DNA of 64,000 bases, from positions 18,784-82,783 of the forward strand of contig NZ_FQYX01000020.1 of the NCBI RefSeq assembly GCF_900141935.1. The letters are read 5' to 3'. The notes beneath the pieces were generated by a model. That model ran no database searches and was not told the origin of the DNA. It was given only the letters and a program-made list of their open reading frames with translations. This document shows, in pieces, positions 25,146 through 33,151 of this stretch. Both the position numbers and the translations under genes were made by a program. This DNA is from Arenibacter nanhaiticus (GTDB taxonomy: Bacteria; Bacteroidota; Bacteroidia; Flavobacteriales; Flavobacteriaceae). The stretch's first letter is position 1. Each line of letters opens with the position of its first letter.

Positions 25146-26061
25146 CTGTGATCAATTTTTTTAATCGACTAAATTCTTCCTTAGAATTAAAGGCAATAGT
25201 GATTTTACCTTTTCCTTTTTCCGAGGCTTTAATATCTACTTTGGTGGATAGGTAGTTAGAAAAAGAACCGAGATTTTCTTTAATAAATTCTGGCTGAAGG
25301 CTAGGCTTTTTCTTGGCTGAAGGAATATTTTCCCCAGCATCGCCATTTAGTATTCTTTCTTGATATTCTTTAACAGCTTTCTCTGTATCTCTGACCGAAA
25401 GGTTTTCGCCTACGATCTTCTCATATAATGCTATTTGGTCTTTTTGCTTCTCTATATTTACCAAAGCCCTACCGTGGCCCATAGAAACAAACCCATCTCG
25501 AATACCGGTCTGAATAATAGGATCTAACCGTAGTAAGCGCAGGTAATTGGTTATGGTAGAACGTTTTTTTCCGACCCTTTCGCTCATTTTTTCCTGAGTC
25601 AATTGAATTTCATCAATTAATCTTTGGTATGACAAGGCTATTTCTATAGGGTCTAGATCTTGTCGTTGGATATTTTCTACCAAGGCCATTTCTAAGGACT
25701 CTTGGTCGTTGGCAATACGGATATAAGCCGGAATGGTTTCCAAACCGATCAGTTTGGAGGCTCTAAAACGTCGTTCCCCAGAAACTAACTGATAGCTGTT
25801 AAAATCGAGTTTTCTGACCGTAATGGGCTGAATAACCCCTAGTTCCTTAATGGAAGAGGCCAGTTCTTGTAGTGCTTCATCGTTAAAATTGGAACGTGGT
25901 TGGAAAGGGTTTACTGCGATACTTTCCAGATCTAATTCTACAATATTGCCTACTACTTTATCGGCATTTTTGTCGGATACCGATTGAATATCATTATTAG
26001 GGTCTTTTAATAAGGCCGATAGGCCTCGTCCTAGTGCTTGTTTTTTGATTGCTTTCGCCAT
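25138..26061 (-). CDS. parB: Chromosome partitioning protein ParB
   Basis: A 307-residue ParB/Spo0J protein that binds centromere-like parS sites and, in characterised members, clamps on DNA with CTP. The N-terminal ParB domain carries VNPFQPRSNFND and VSGERRFRASKL (the arginine-rich CTP-binding patch). The helix-turn-helix region lies in LTQEKMSERVGKKRSTITNY. The C-terminal dimerisation segment is KITIAFNSKEEFSRLKKLI. No parS-like palindrome was noticed near the gene. The start overlaps the parA stop by one base. Confidence 0.95.
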   Translation of the reverse strand: MAKAIKKQALGRGLSALLKDPNNDIQSVSDKNADKVVGNIVELDLESIAVNPFQPRSNFNDEALQELASSIKELGVIQPITVRKLDFNSYQLVSGERRFRASKLIGLETIPAYIRIANDQESLEMALVENIQRQDLDPIEIALSYQRLIDEIQLTQEKMSERVGKKRSTITNYLRLLRLDPIIQTGIRDGFVSMGHGRALVNIEKQKDQIALYEKIVGENLSVRDTEKAVKEYQERILNGDAGENIPSAKKKPSLQPEFIKENLGSFSNYLSTKVDIKASEKGKGKITIAFNSKEEFSRLKKLITGE

Positions 26062-26834
26062 TATACTGTTTCCTTGTTTTTCACTACAACTTCATGGGCC
26101 AAATTTAAGTAATTGGCAGCTCCTTTACTACTGGCGTCGTATTTAATAATGCTTTCTCCGTAGCTAGGGGCTTCGCTAAGTCTAACATTTCGTTGAATGA
26201 TAGTGTCGAAGACCATTTCGGAAAAATGTTTTTTTACTTCTTCCACGACCTGATTTGATAAACGTAGCCTAGAATCGTACATGGTAAGTACCATGCCTTC
26301 TATATCTAAGTCTGGGTTATGGATTTTTTGAACACTTTTAATAGTGTTTAATAACTTGCCTAATCCTTCCAAGGCAAAATATTCGCACTGAATAGGGATC
26401 ATAACAGAATCTGCCGATGTTAAGGCATTAAGCGTCAGAAGCCCTAAGGAAGGAGCGCAGTCTATAAGAATATAGTCATAATCGTTTTTCAGGTCTCTTA
26501 TTGCTTTTTTCATCATATACTCCCTTTCGTCCTGATCTACAAGTTCTATTTCAATAGCAACAAGATCGATATGGGCAGGAATAAGGTCGACATTAGGAGA
26601 AGAGGTTTTTACAATCATTTCCCTGGCAGCTTTGGTATGTTCCAAAAGTTGATAGGTACCATAGGCTACACTTTCGACATCGATACCTAAGCCAGAAGTG
26701 GCATTTGCTTGTGGATCAGCATCAATAAGTAATACTTTTTTTTCCAAAACCCCCAAAGAGGCAGCCAAGTTTACCGAAGTAGTAGTTTTTCCTACTCCTC
26801 CTTTTTGATTCGCAATAGCAATTATTTTGCCCAT
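26061..26834 (-). CDS. parA: Chromosome partitioning ATPase ParA
   Basis: A 257-residue ParA-type Walker ATPase. The deviant Walker A box is KGGVGKTT (residues 11-18). Walker A' is DADPQANATSG, and Walker B is YILIDCAPSLG. The protein dimerises with ATP on DNA and drives origin segregation with ParB. It is the first gene of the leftward run that reaches lepB and probably WbqC. About 150 A/T-rich bases upstream separate it from the methylmalonyl-CoA mutase gene and presumably hold its promoter. Confidence 0.96.
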   Translation of the reverse strand: MGKIIAIANQKGGVGKTTTSVNLAASLGVLEKKVLLIDADPQANATSGLGIDVESVAYGTYQLLEHTKAAREMIVKTSSPNVDLIPAHIDLVAIEIELVDQDEREYMMKKAIRDLKNDYDYILIDCAPSLGLLTLNALTSADSVMIPIQCEYFALEGLGKLLNTIKSVQKIHNPDLDIEGMVLTMYDSRLRLSNQVVEEVKKHFSEMVFDTIIQRNVRLSEAPSYGESIIKYDASSKGAANYLNLAHEVVVKNKETV

Positions 26835-26982
26835 TTTCCTAGTAAGTTAGAGGGTAAAAATACAATTATTTATGGTGTTATAAAATGTAATTTGTTAACA
26901 CAAAGTGAATAACTTACGGTATATTTTGTTAAATAAAGTTAATAACTAAGGGTGGTCGCGAACAATAAATGATTATAGGGGC

Positions 26983-29184
26983 TTAATCGATCAATATTTT
27001 CAAAATCTCAATGGCGGCATCGCTTATTTTAGTCCCGGGACCATATATAGCCACCGCTCCGGCATCAAGTAGGTAGGCGTAATCCTGTTTAGGAACTACC
27101 CCTCCTACGATCACCATAATATCTTCGCGCCCATGGGCCTTTAATTCCTGTAATACTTGCGGCACCAATGTTTTGTGGCCTCCTGCCAATGAGGAGATAC
27201 CTAGAATATGCACATCGTTTTCCACGGCTTGTTTTGCGGCTTCTGCCGGGGTTTGGAAAAGGGGGCCTATATCTACATCGAAGCCTAGATCGGCATAGCC
27301 GGTTGCCACTACCTTAGCTCCACGATCGTGACCATCTTGGCCCATTTTAGCAATCATGATACGTGGCCTACGGCCATCTTGCTCTGCAAAGGTGTCGGCC
27401 AATTCGCGTGCTTTTTTAAAGCTATCGTTGTTCTTTATTTCTTTTGAATACACCCCGGTAAATGATTTTATTTCGGCTTTATGGCGCCCAAAAACTTCTT
27501 CAAGAGCCAAACTTATTTCGCCTAAAGTAGCTCTTGCTTTTGCAGCCTTGATCGCTAAAGCTAATAAATTTTCTTCATTATGAATCTGTCCTTGCCTGCT
27601 TTTGTCTTTGGCCGATGTTTTTTGATGGGCTGTATCTGTCAGGTCTTTTAGAGCCTGCCTCACCGCTTCTTCCTTTCTGTTTTTCTTTACTTCTGCTAAA
27701 CGGGCCAATTGCTGCCTTCTGACCGCTGCATTATCTACTTCAAGGATTTGAAGGGTATCATCTGCGGAATATTTATATTTATTAACACCTACAATTATAT
27801 CCCTATCACTATCGATACGAGCTTGTTTTTTTGCGGCAGCTTCTTCAATTCTTAATTTTGGAATACCTGCTTCAATAGCCTTGGTCATCCCGCCGAGAGC
27901 TTCTATTTCTTCAATTAATTCCCAAGCTTTTCTTGCAATTTCGTCGGTCAGTTTTTCTACGTAGTAACTTCCTGCCCAAGGATCTACCGTATTTGTAATT
28001 CCGGTCTCATGTTGCAAAAACAATTGGGTGTTTCGGGCAATACGGGCCGAAAAATCGGTGGGTAGGGCAATGGCCTCGTCCAAGGCATTGGTATGCAAGC
28101 TTTGGGTGCCCCCAAAAACAGCCGCGGCCGCTTCTATGGTAGTACGTGCAATATTGTTAAAGGGATCATGCTCGGTCAGACTCCAACCGCTGGTTTGGCT
28201 ATGGGTGCGCAACATCAAGCTTTTTTCGCTTTTTGGATGAAACTGTCGTACCAGTTTGGCCCATAGTAATCTTCCCGCCCTCATTTTGGCGACTTCCATA
28301 AAATGGTTCATTCCTATGCCCCAAAAGAAAGATATCCTAGGAGCAAAGGTGTCTATAGTCATTCCTGTTTTAAGTCCGGTTCTAATATATTCGAGGCCAT
28401 CGGCCAGCGTATAGGCCAATTCTATGTCTGCCGTAGCCCCTGCTTCGTGCATGTGGTAACCAGAGATACTGATACTGTTAAACTTTGGCATATGCTTGCT
28501 GGTATACTCAAAAATATCGGAAACAATTTGCATCGAAGGTGCTGGGGGATAGATATAAGTGTTTCTCACCATGAATTCCTTTAGGATATCGTTTTGTATG
28601 GTCCCAGCAAGATCTTTGATAGCAACGCCTTGTTCTTCTGCTGCTACGATATAAAAAGCCATAATAGGTAAAACGGCACCGTTCATGGTCATGGAAACCG
28701 ACATTTTATCTAAAGGGATATCCTGAAATAGAATTTTCATATCTTCAACGGAATCAATGGCTACACCGGCCTTGCCAACATCGCCTACCACCCGTTCATG
28801 GTCGCTGTCATAACCTCTATGAGTAGGAAGATCAAAAGCCACGGAGAGGCCTTTTTGCCCCGCTTTTAAATTTCTACGGTAAAAAGCATTGCTTTCTTCC
28901 GCGGTAGAGAATCCGGCGTACTGTCGTATGGTCCATGGCTTTTTTACATACATAGTAGAATAGGGACCTCGTAAAAAAGGGGGTATCCCGGCTGCAAAAT
29001 TTAAATGTGGTATTCCTTCAATGTCCTCCTGGGTATATAGAGGTTTTAAAGCGATCCCTTCAGCAGTTTCAAAAGGAGTGAGCTTTTCTTTCCCAGAGTT
29101 GGCCGCCATCTTCTTGTCCTGCAAACCTATGGGCGATTCTTGGGAAGGAACTAGTTGTATGTGTTGAAGATTTTTTCTTGCCAT
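26983..29184 (-). CDS. scpA: Methylmalonyl-CoA mutase, large catalytic subunit
   Basis: A 733-residue adenosylcobalamin enzyme that interconverts succinyl-CoA and methylmalonyl-CoA. The N-terminal TIM barrel has the family's [21 protein letters not shown] and the substrate-channel segment [14 protein letters not shown] (written here [14 protein letters not shown]). The C-terminal cobalamin domain carries [17 protein letters not shown], whose His is the lower cobalt ligand, then [10 protein letters not shown]. It lies 82 bases after the small-subunit gene. The pair serves propionate, odd-chain fatty acid and branched-chain amino acid breakdown, or propionate formation. Confidence 0.96.
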   Translation of the reverse strand: MARKNLQHIQLVPSQESPIGLQDKKMAANSGKEKLTPFETAEGIALKPLYTQEDIEGIPHLNFAAGIPPFLRGPYSTMYVKKPWTIRQYAGFSTAEESNAFYRRNLKAGQKGLSVAFDLPTHRGYDSDHERVVGDVGKAGVAIDSVEDMKILFQDIPLDKMSVSMTMNGAVLPIMAFYIVAAEEQGVAIKDLAGTIQNDILKEFMVRNTYIYPPAPSMQIVSDIFEYTSKHMPKFNSISISGYHMHEAGATADIELAYTLADGLEYIRTGLKTGMTIDTFAPRISFFWGIGMNHFMEVAKMRAGRLLWAKLVRQFHPKSEKSLMLRTHSQTSGWSLTEHDPFNNIARTTIEAAAAVFGGTQSLHTNALDEAIALPTDFSARIARNTQLFLQHETGITNTVDPWAGSYYVEKLTDEIARKAWELIEEIEALGGMTKAIEAGIPKLRIEEAAAKKQARIDSDRDIIVGVNKYKYSADDTLQILEVDNAAVRRQQLARLAEVKKNRKEEAVRQALKDLTDTAHQKTSAKDKSRQGQIHNEENLLALAIKAAKARATLGEISLALEEVFGRHKAEIKSFTGVYSKEIKNNDSFKKARELADTFAEQDGRRPRIMIAKMGQDGHDRGAKVVATGYADLGFDVDIGPLFQTPAEAAKQAVENDVHILGISSLAGGHKTLVPQVLQELKAHGREDIMVIVGGVVPKQDYAYLLDAGAVAIYGPGTKISDAAIEILKILID

Positions 29185-29266
29185 GGTTTCTAAAGATGAT
29201 TAGGTAGGTTCAGTACGATACTTTTTGATGTTATACAACCAAAAATTAAACGGTAATGCTAATTGT

Positions 29267-30655
29267 TTATGGTTGTTCTTGTTTTAACCTATTTTGTTCC
29301 AGGGTTTCGGACAGTCTTTTCTCTATGATGGGTTCAATAAGGGTTTTTCTGGCTTTGGTTTTTACAAAAGGGTAAAGCTCTAGCATGTCTTTCATTGTAT
29401 CTTCCTTGGAACGATATTTATTGGTTCCAACAAGGATTTTTTCCTTATAGTTAAATAACTGTTCTTCCTTGCCGGCACTTTCCTTGATCTTTTTCTGTAT
29501 TTGGTGTTCCTTCAACTGTACCAAAAAGCCTCCGCCTTTTTCAATTAGCTTAAAGAGCTCTAGAGCTTTTGAAGCTAGTTGGTGTGTTAGGGTTTCTATA
29601 TAATAGGAGCCCGCTGAAGGGTTGTTTACTTTGTCAAAATAGCTTTCATTTTTTAGAATCAGCAACTGATTTCTGGCCATGCGTTCCGCAAACTCGTTAT
29701 CCCTGTGATAAATAGCATCATAGGGAGTGTTACAAATTGTATTGGCCTCGCCCAAAATGGCCGACATACATTCTGTAGTAGTACGGAGCAAATTGGTATT
29801 GTAATCGTAAATGGTTTTATTGCGTTTGCTAGGCATACCAATAATATGGCAATTGGGATTGGCACCGTATTCGGTGGCCAAGGAGGCAAATAGCCTGCGT
29901 AAAGCCCTTAATTTTGCTATTTCAAAGAAATAGTCGCTACCCACGGCTACTATAAAGGTAATGGTATGCTGCTGCATCCCTGCTTCCAGGGTATTGTTTA
30001 AATGGTTTAAATATTCATTGGCATGGGCTAGGGCATATGCCAATTGTTGGGTGATGTTAGCACCTGCATTTTGATATAAAGCCATATCTACCCCCAAGGT
30101 CGTAGCGTGGCCCAGTGATACTATAGCGTCTAAATTCTGATGGTCTTCTTTTAGGTTGACGAACCAATTGCCTTGCCTAGCCAAATGACCGATGATATCT
30201 ATATTCAGAAAGATTTTGGCCGATTTGTTTTTGCTAAACTCGAGGATGGACTTCGTATAATTCTCGGAAAGAAACTGAAGGTTAAAATAAATAGGAGTTG
30301 TCCTAAGATCTATCCCCTTTAACAGCTCTTGAATTTCGGTTTCTGGGGAAGGCACTGTAAAATAAATGCTTTCGGCGCCACGGGAAATAGCATCTAAAGC
30401 TTTATCGTTGGCTACAATGGCATTTCCCGCGAATATCTTTTGACAAATTCTCCATTTACTTTCCTGAGGAAAGGAGTTCAATGGTAGGTCTATTAAATCT
30501 TCTGAATTGTAAAATGGCTTTACCTTAATACCTTCAGGTGATTCCCAGACCAAGGTTTCGTTATAGTCGGCCCCTTTAAGGTCTACCTGAATTTTTTGTT
30601 TCCAAGCCTTGGATGATGTTTCGGAAAAGTCACTAAATAGATCGGGTTTATCCAT
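29267..30655 (-). CDS. mutA: Methylmalonyl-CoA mutase, small subunit
   Basis: A 462-residue non-catalytic partner of the large subunit. It keeps the barrel-like segments (WKQKIQVDLKGADYNETLVW, NNPSAGSYYIETLTHQLA) but has no C-terminal cobalamin domain and no DxHxxG motif. It is shorter than small subunits from actinobacteria, which keep a degenerate cobalamin domain; the short form is common in Bacteroidota and is not a truncation. The start overlaps the stop of the FtsB/DivIC-like gene by one base. Confidence 0.92.
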   Translation of the reverse strand: MDKPDLFSDFSETSSKAWKQKIQVDLKGADYNETLVWESPEGIKVKPFYNSEDLIDLPLNSFPQESKWRICQKIFAGNAIVANDKALDAISRGAESIYFTVPSPETEIQELLKGIDLRTTPIYFNLQFLSENYTKSILEFSKNKSAKIFLNIDIIGHLARQGNWFVNLKEDHQNLDAIVSLGHATTLGVDMALYQNAGANITQQLAYALAHANEYLNHLNNTLEAGMQQHTITFIVAVGSDYFFEIAKLRALRRLFASLATEYGANPNCHIIGMPSKRNKTIYDYNTNLLRTTTECMSAILGEANTICNTPYDAIYHRDNEFAERMARNQLLILKNESYFDKVNNPSAGSYYIETLTHQLASKALELFKLIEKGGGFLVQLKEHQIQKKIKESAGKEEQLFNYKEKILVGTNKYRSKEDTMKDMLELYPFVKTKARKTLIEPIIEKRLSETLEQNRLKQEQP

Positions 30656-30981
30656 TATTTTTTAGTTTTTAAACTATCCTCGTATTCTATTAAATAAATT
30701 TCTTCGTTTTTTCTTTTTAGATAGTACTGTTCCCGGGCAAATTTTTCGAGCTGGTTTTTGTCCGATAATTTTTCGATAATCAATTTGTCTTTGGCAATTT
30801 CTTCTTTTAAAAACTCTTGTTGTTTTTCTAATTTTTCAATTTCCTCTTTGAGTTCCCAATGTATTAAAAGGGAATTGGTGTCAAAAAAAACCATCCAAAT
30901 GACAAATACCGTAAGGATCAGTACATAGGTGTTGGTAACAATGCCAAACCATTTTTTCTTTCTTATACCTTTAATACCCAT
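30655..30981 (-). CDS. FtsB/DivIC-like septum formation initiator protein
   Basis: A 108-residue bitopic protein. A short basic cytosolic start (GIKGIRKKKW) leads into one membrane helix, NTYVLILTVFVIWMVFF. A coiled coil follows in the periplasm (HWELKEEIEKLEKQQEFLKE). The last part, EKFAREQYYLKRKNEEIYLI, is the conserved C-terminal box of the FtsB/DivIC family, which forms the divisome subcomplex with FtsL and FtsQ. It lies between udk and mutA, six bases after udk. Confidence 0.88.
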   Translation of the reverse strand: MGIKGIRKKKWFGIVTNTYVLILTVFVIWMVFFDTNSLLIHWELKEEIEKLEKQQEFLKEEIAKDKLIIEKLSDKNQLEKFAREQYYLKRKNEEIYLIEYEDSLKTKK

Positions 30982-30987
30982 ATATGA

Positions 30988-31596
30988 TTATCCTATTTTG
31001 TCGTTTATAATGGTACGTACGATATCTACGGCAACGGTATTGTATTTATTGTTAGGAATTATAATATCGGCAAATTCCTTGGTAGGTTCAATAAACTGAT
31101 CGTGCATGGGCTTTAAGGTATGTTGGTAACGGTTAAGTACTTCCTCTAAATCACGTCCACGTTCATTAATGTCTCTTTTTAACCTTCTAATGAGGCGTTC
31201 ATCCGAGTCTGCATGGACAAAAATCTTAATATCGAACAATTCTCGAATTTCTGGTTGTGTCATGATTAAAATTCCTTCTACGATCATTACTTTTCTAGGG
31301 TGCGAAAGAATAGTGTCCTCGGTTCTATTGTGCTTGACAAATGAATACACCGGTTGGTGTATTGGCAAGCCTTCTTTTAGGCTTTTCAGGTGACTGACGA
31401 GCAAGTCAAAATCTATGGCACGTGGATGATCGAAATTTATTTGTGAACGCTCCTCATAAGTCAAATGGGACAAATCATTATAATAGGAGTCTTGAGAAAT
31501 AACTCCCACTTCCTCATTAGGAAATTCATTGATAATTTGGTTGACAACAGTTGTTTTGCCACAGCCTGTTCCTCCCGCAATCCCTATAATTAGCAT
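30988..31596 (-). CDS. udk: Uridine kinase
   Basis: A 202-residue enzyme that phosphorylates uridine and cytidine in pyrimidine salvage. The start was placed at ATG 31596 (MLIIGIAGGTGCGKTT), because the upstream 45 bases of open frame contain the promoter. The P-loop GGTGCGKTT lies at about 8-16. VISQDSYYND and INFDHPRAIDFDLL bind the nucleoside, and RLIRRLKRDINERGRD forms the lid. It is the first gene of the udk-ftsB-mutA-scpA run. Confidence 0.95.
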   Translation of the reverse strand: MLIIGIAGGTGCGKTTVVNQIINEFPNEEVGVISQDSYYNDLSHLTYEERSQINFDHPRAIDFDLLVSHLKSLKEGLPIHQPVYSFVKHNRTEDTILSHPRKVMIVEGILIMTQPEIRELFDIKIFVHADSDERLIRRLKRDINERGRDLEEVLNRYQHTLKPMHDQFIEPTKEFADIIIPNNKYNTVAVDIVRTIINDKIG

Positions 31597-31613
31597 GCTT
31601 ATGTTTTTTGTTT

Positions 31614-31641
31614 CAAAAATAAGGATTTGGCACGAAACCAA
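31614..31641 (-). promoter_or_regulatory. Promoter of the udk operon
   Basis: On the minus strand TTG (31641-31639), a 17-base spacer and TATTTTTG (31621-31614) lie 17 bases before the udk ATG. Confidence 0.65.
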
Positions 31642-31999
31642 CCCGATTAAAATAAATGGCTACCGTTTATAAAATATGTTTTTATAGCACAGTGCACCAA
31701 AATTGTCTTTTTAAAGCTAAAGGTGAAAAAACTAAAATAATGATATAAAAATAGTTGATACCTATTGTTCAATTTTTCTGTTATTGGATCCGGTCCTATT
31801 TGTTTTTCTTCGACTTCTGAAGTCTTTTTACATAAAACGTATGGTTAAAAAGCATAGGTGTTTTCTATTTCAAAACCTTTGGTAGCATCTTTGGGAAAGT
31901 TAAGGAATGTTTTTTTAACAAAAAAATGGATTAAATATAGTGAAATCCCTATGATTTATTGGTGTTTTGTATTTTGATAAGTGTTTAAAAATTAACAGA
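31642..31999. other. Non-coding divergent intergenic region
   Basis: An A/T-rich stretch of about 360 bases between udk and a rightward serine hydrolase gene. No coding frame or conserved RNA was recognised. A short perfect palindrome (GACTTC-T-GAAGTC) lies near 31815. Confidence 0.55.
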
Positions 32000-32027
32000 T
32001 TGTGGACGTGTATATTAAATATCTTTG
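32000..32027 (+). promoter_or_regulatory. Promoter of the first serine hydrolase gene
   Basis: TTG at 32000-32002, 17 bases of spacer and TATCTTTG at 32020-32027, an exact TAnnTTTG match, lie 22 bases before ATG 32050. Confidence 0.65.
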
Positions 32028-32049
32028 TTTTTGTAATTGTTGCTAATAT

Positions 32050-32970
32050 ATGAGAAGCCTCTTTTTTATTTTCTTCGTTTGTTTTTTGTTTTTATGTCCT
32101 TTGTGGGCACAGAAAGCTTTGCCTCTACGTCTTGATGAGGCTGACTTAAAACCCTTAAGGAGTTTAGAACACACCCTTTTGCAAAGGAATTTAGAGAAGG
32201 AACTCATGGCCAATGCCCGTTGGAAATATCTCATGAACCAAAAGAAAATGGCTGTCGGGATTGTAGATTTAAGAAATCCTCAACAGGCAAAATTTGCCAG
32301 TATCAATGGGGCCCATATGATGTATGCGGCAAGTTTGCCCAAAATAGCAATATTATTAAGCTCAATGGATGCCATAGAAAAAGGAGAGTTGCAAGAAACT
32401 GACGAAATTAAACGAGACATGCGCTTAATGATCAGTAAATCTAACAACCAGGCTTCTACAAGAATGATAGACCGATTAGGATATGATAAAATAGCGTCGG
32501 TAATGACCGACCCTCAATACAAATTTTACGATAAAAGTCGCGGGGGCGGTCTTTGGGTAGGAAAACGCTATGGAGGAGGAGGGGACACCAATAGGGAACC
32601 CTTGAAAAACTTATCGCACGCTGCTACTGTGAATCAGGTTTGTAGGTATTATTATATGTTGGTGAACGGAAAATTAGTAAATAACCAACGCTCCAAACAA
32701 ATGCTCGACATTATGGGGGAACCAGAACTACACCATAAATTTGTAAATACACTAGACCAAATTGCACCCACGGCAAAATTGTTCCGGAAATCGGGCTCTT
32801 GGAAAAACTTCCATTCGGACTCAGTTTTAGTCTGGGGAAAAAATCCTTCTAGACGTTATATTCTAGTAGCATTGGTCGATGATCCCAATGGGGACGAAAT
32901 TATTAGGAGCCTAGTAAGGCCTATAGAAAAAGTTTTAAAGAATACCGTAAATACAGTAGCCTTAAATTAA
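32050..32970 (+). CDS. Exported class A beta-lactamase-like serine hydrolase
   Basis: A 306-residue protein with signal peptide MRSLFFIFFVCFLFLCPLWA. The three motifs of penicillin-recognising enzymes are in order: SLPK (SxxK, Ser 95 and Lys 98), SNN (131-133) and KSG (247-249). This is the beta-lactamase class A fold (Beta-lactamase2 group). The omega-loop glutamate of true class A lactamases is not obvious, and the protein may act on peptidoglycan or another amide or ester. It is separated by 181 bases from the nucleotide-carrier-like gene downstream. A second such hydrolase is encoded at 35964-37226 beside the exported dikinase. Antibiotic resistance should not be assumed. Confidence 0.85.
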   Translation: MRSLFFIFFVCFLFLCPLWAQKALPLRLDEADLKPLRSLEHTLLQRNLEKELMANARWKYLMNQKKMAVGIVDLRNPQQAKFASINGAHMMYAASLPKIAILLSSMDAIEKGELQETDEIKRDMRLMISKSNNQASTRMIDRLGYDKIASVMTDPQYKFYDKSRGGGLWVGKRYGGGGDTNREPLKNLSHAATVNQVCRYYYMLVNGKLVNNQRSKQMLDIMGEPELHHKFVNTLDQIAPTAKLFRKSGSWKNFHSDSVLVWGKNPSRRYILVALVDDPNGDEIIRSLVRPIEKVLKNTVNTVALN

Positions 32971-33151
32971 GTCGACCTAATAAACACCTTAAGAATTTTC
33001 TTCTGGCTATATTGATTTTAGTCTCCTTGTAATCAATTATTTTCTTAAATTACCATATGATGAATTTTGTGGGATCGTGGTCCTTATGAGCAGGATCATA
33101 TATAAGATTCTGTAGGAAACTTAATATAAAGAGCTAAGAACGTAACCATAG

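Noticed and set aside
25138..26983. A parS centromere site near parAB.
   Set aside because: No convincing palindrome like the known parS core was found by eye in the operon or its upstream gap.
29267..30655. Truncated methylmalonyl-CoA mutase.
   Set aside because: The short form without a cobalamin domain is the normal small subunit in Bacteroidota, and it is followed by an intact large subunit.
31811..31827. Short palindrome GACTTCTGAAGTC followed by Ts as a terminator.
   Set aside because: The arms leave a one-base loop, so it cannot form a normal hairpin, and it is not placed after a gene end on the plus strand.
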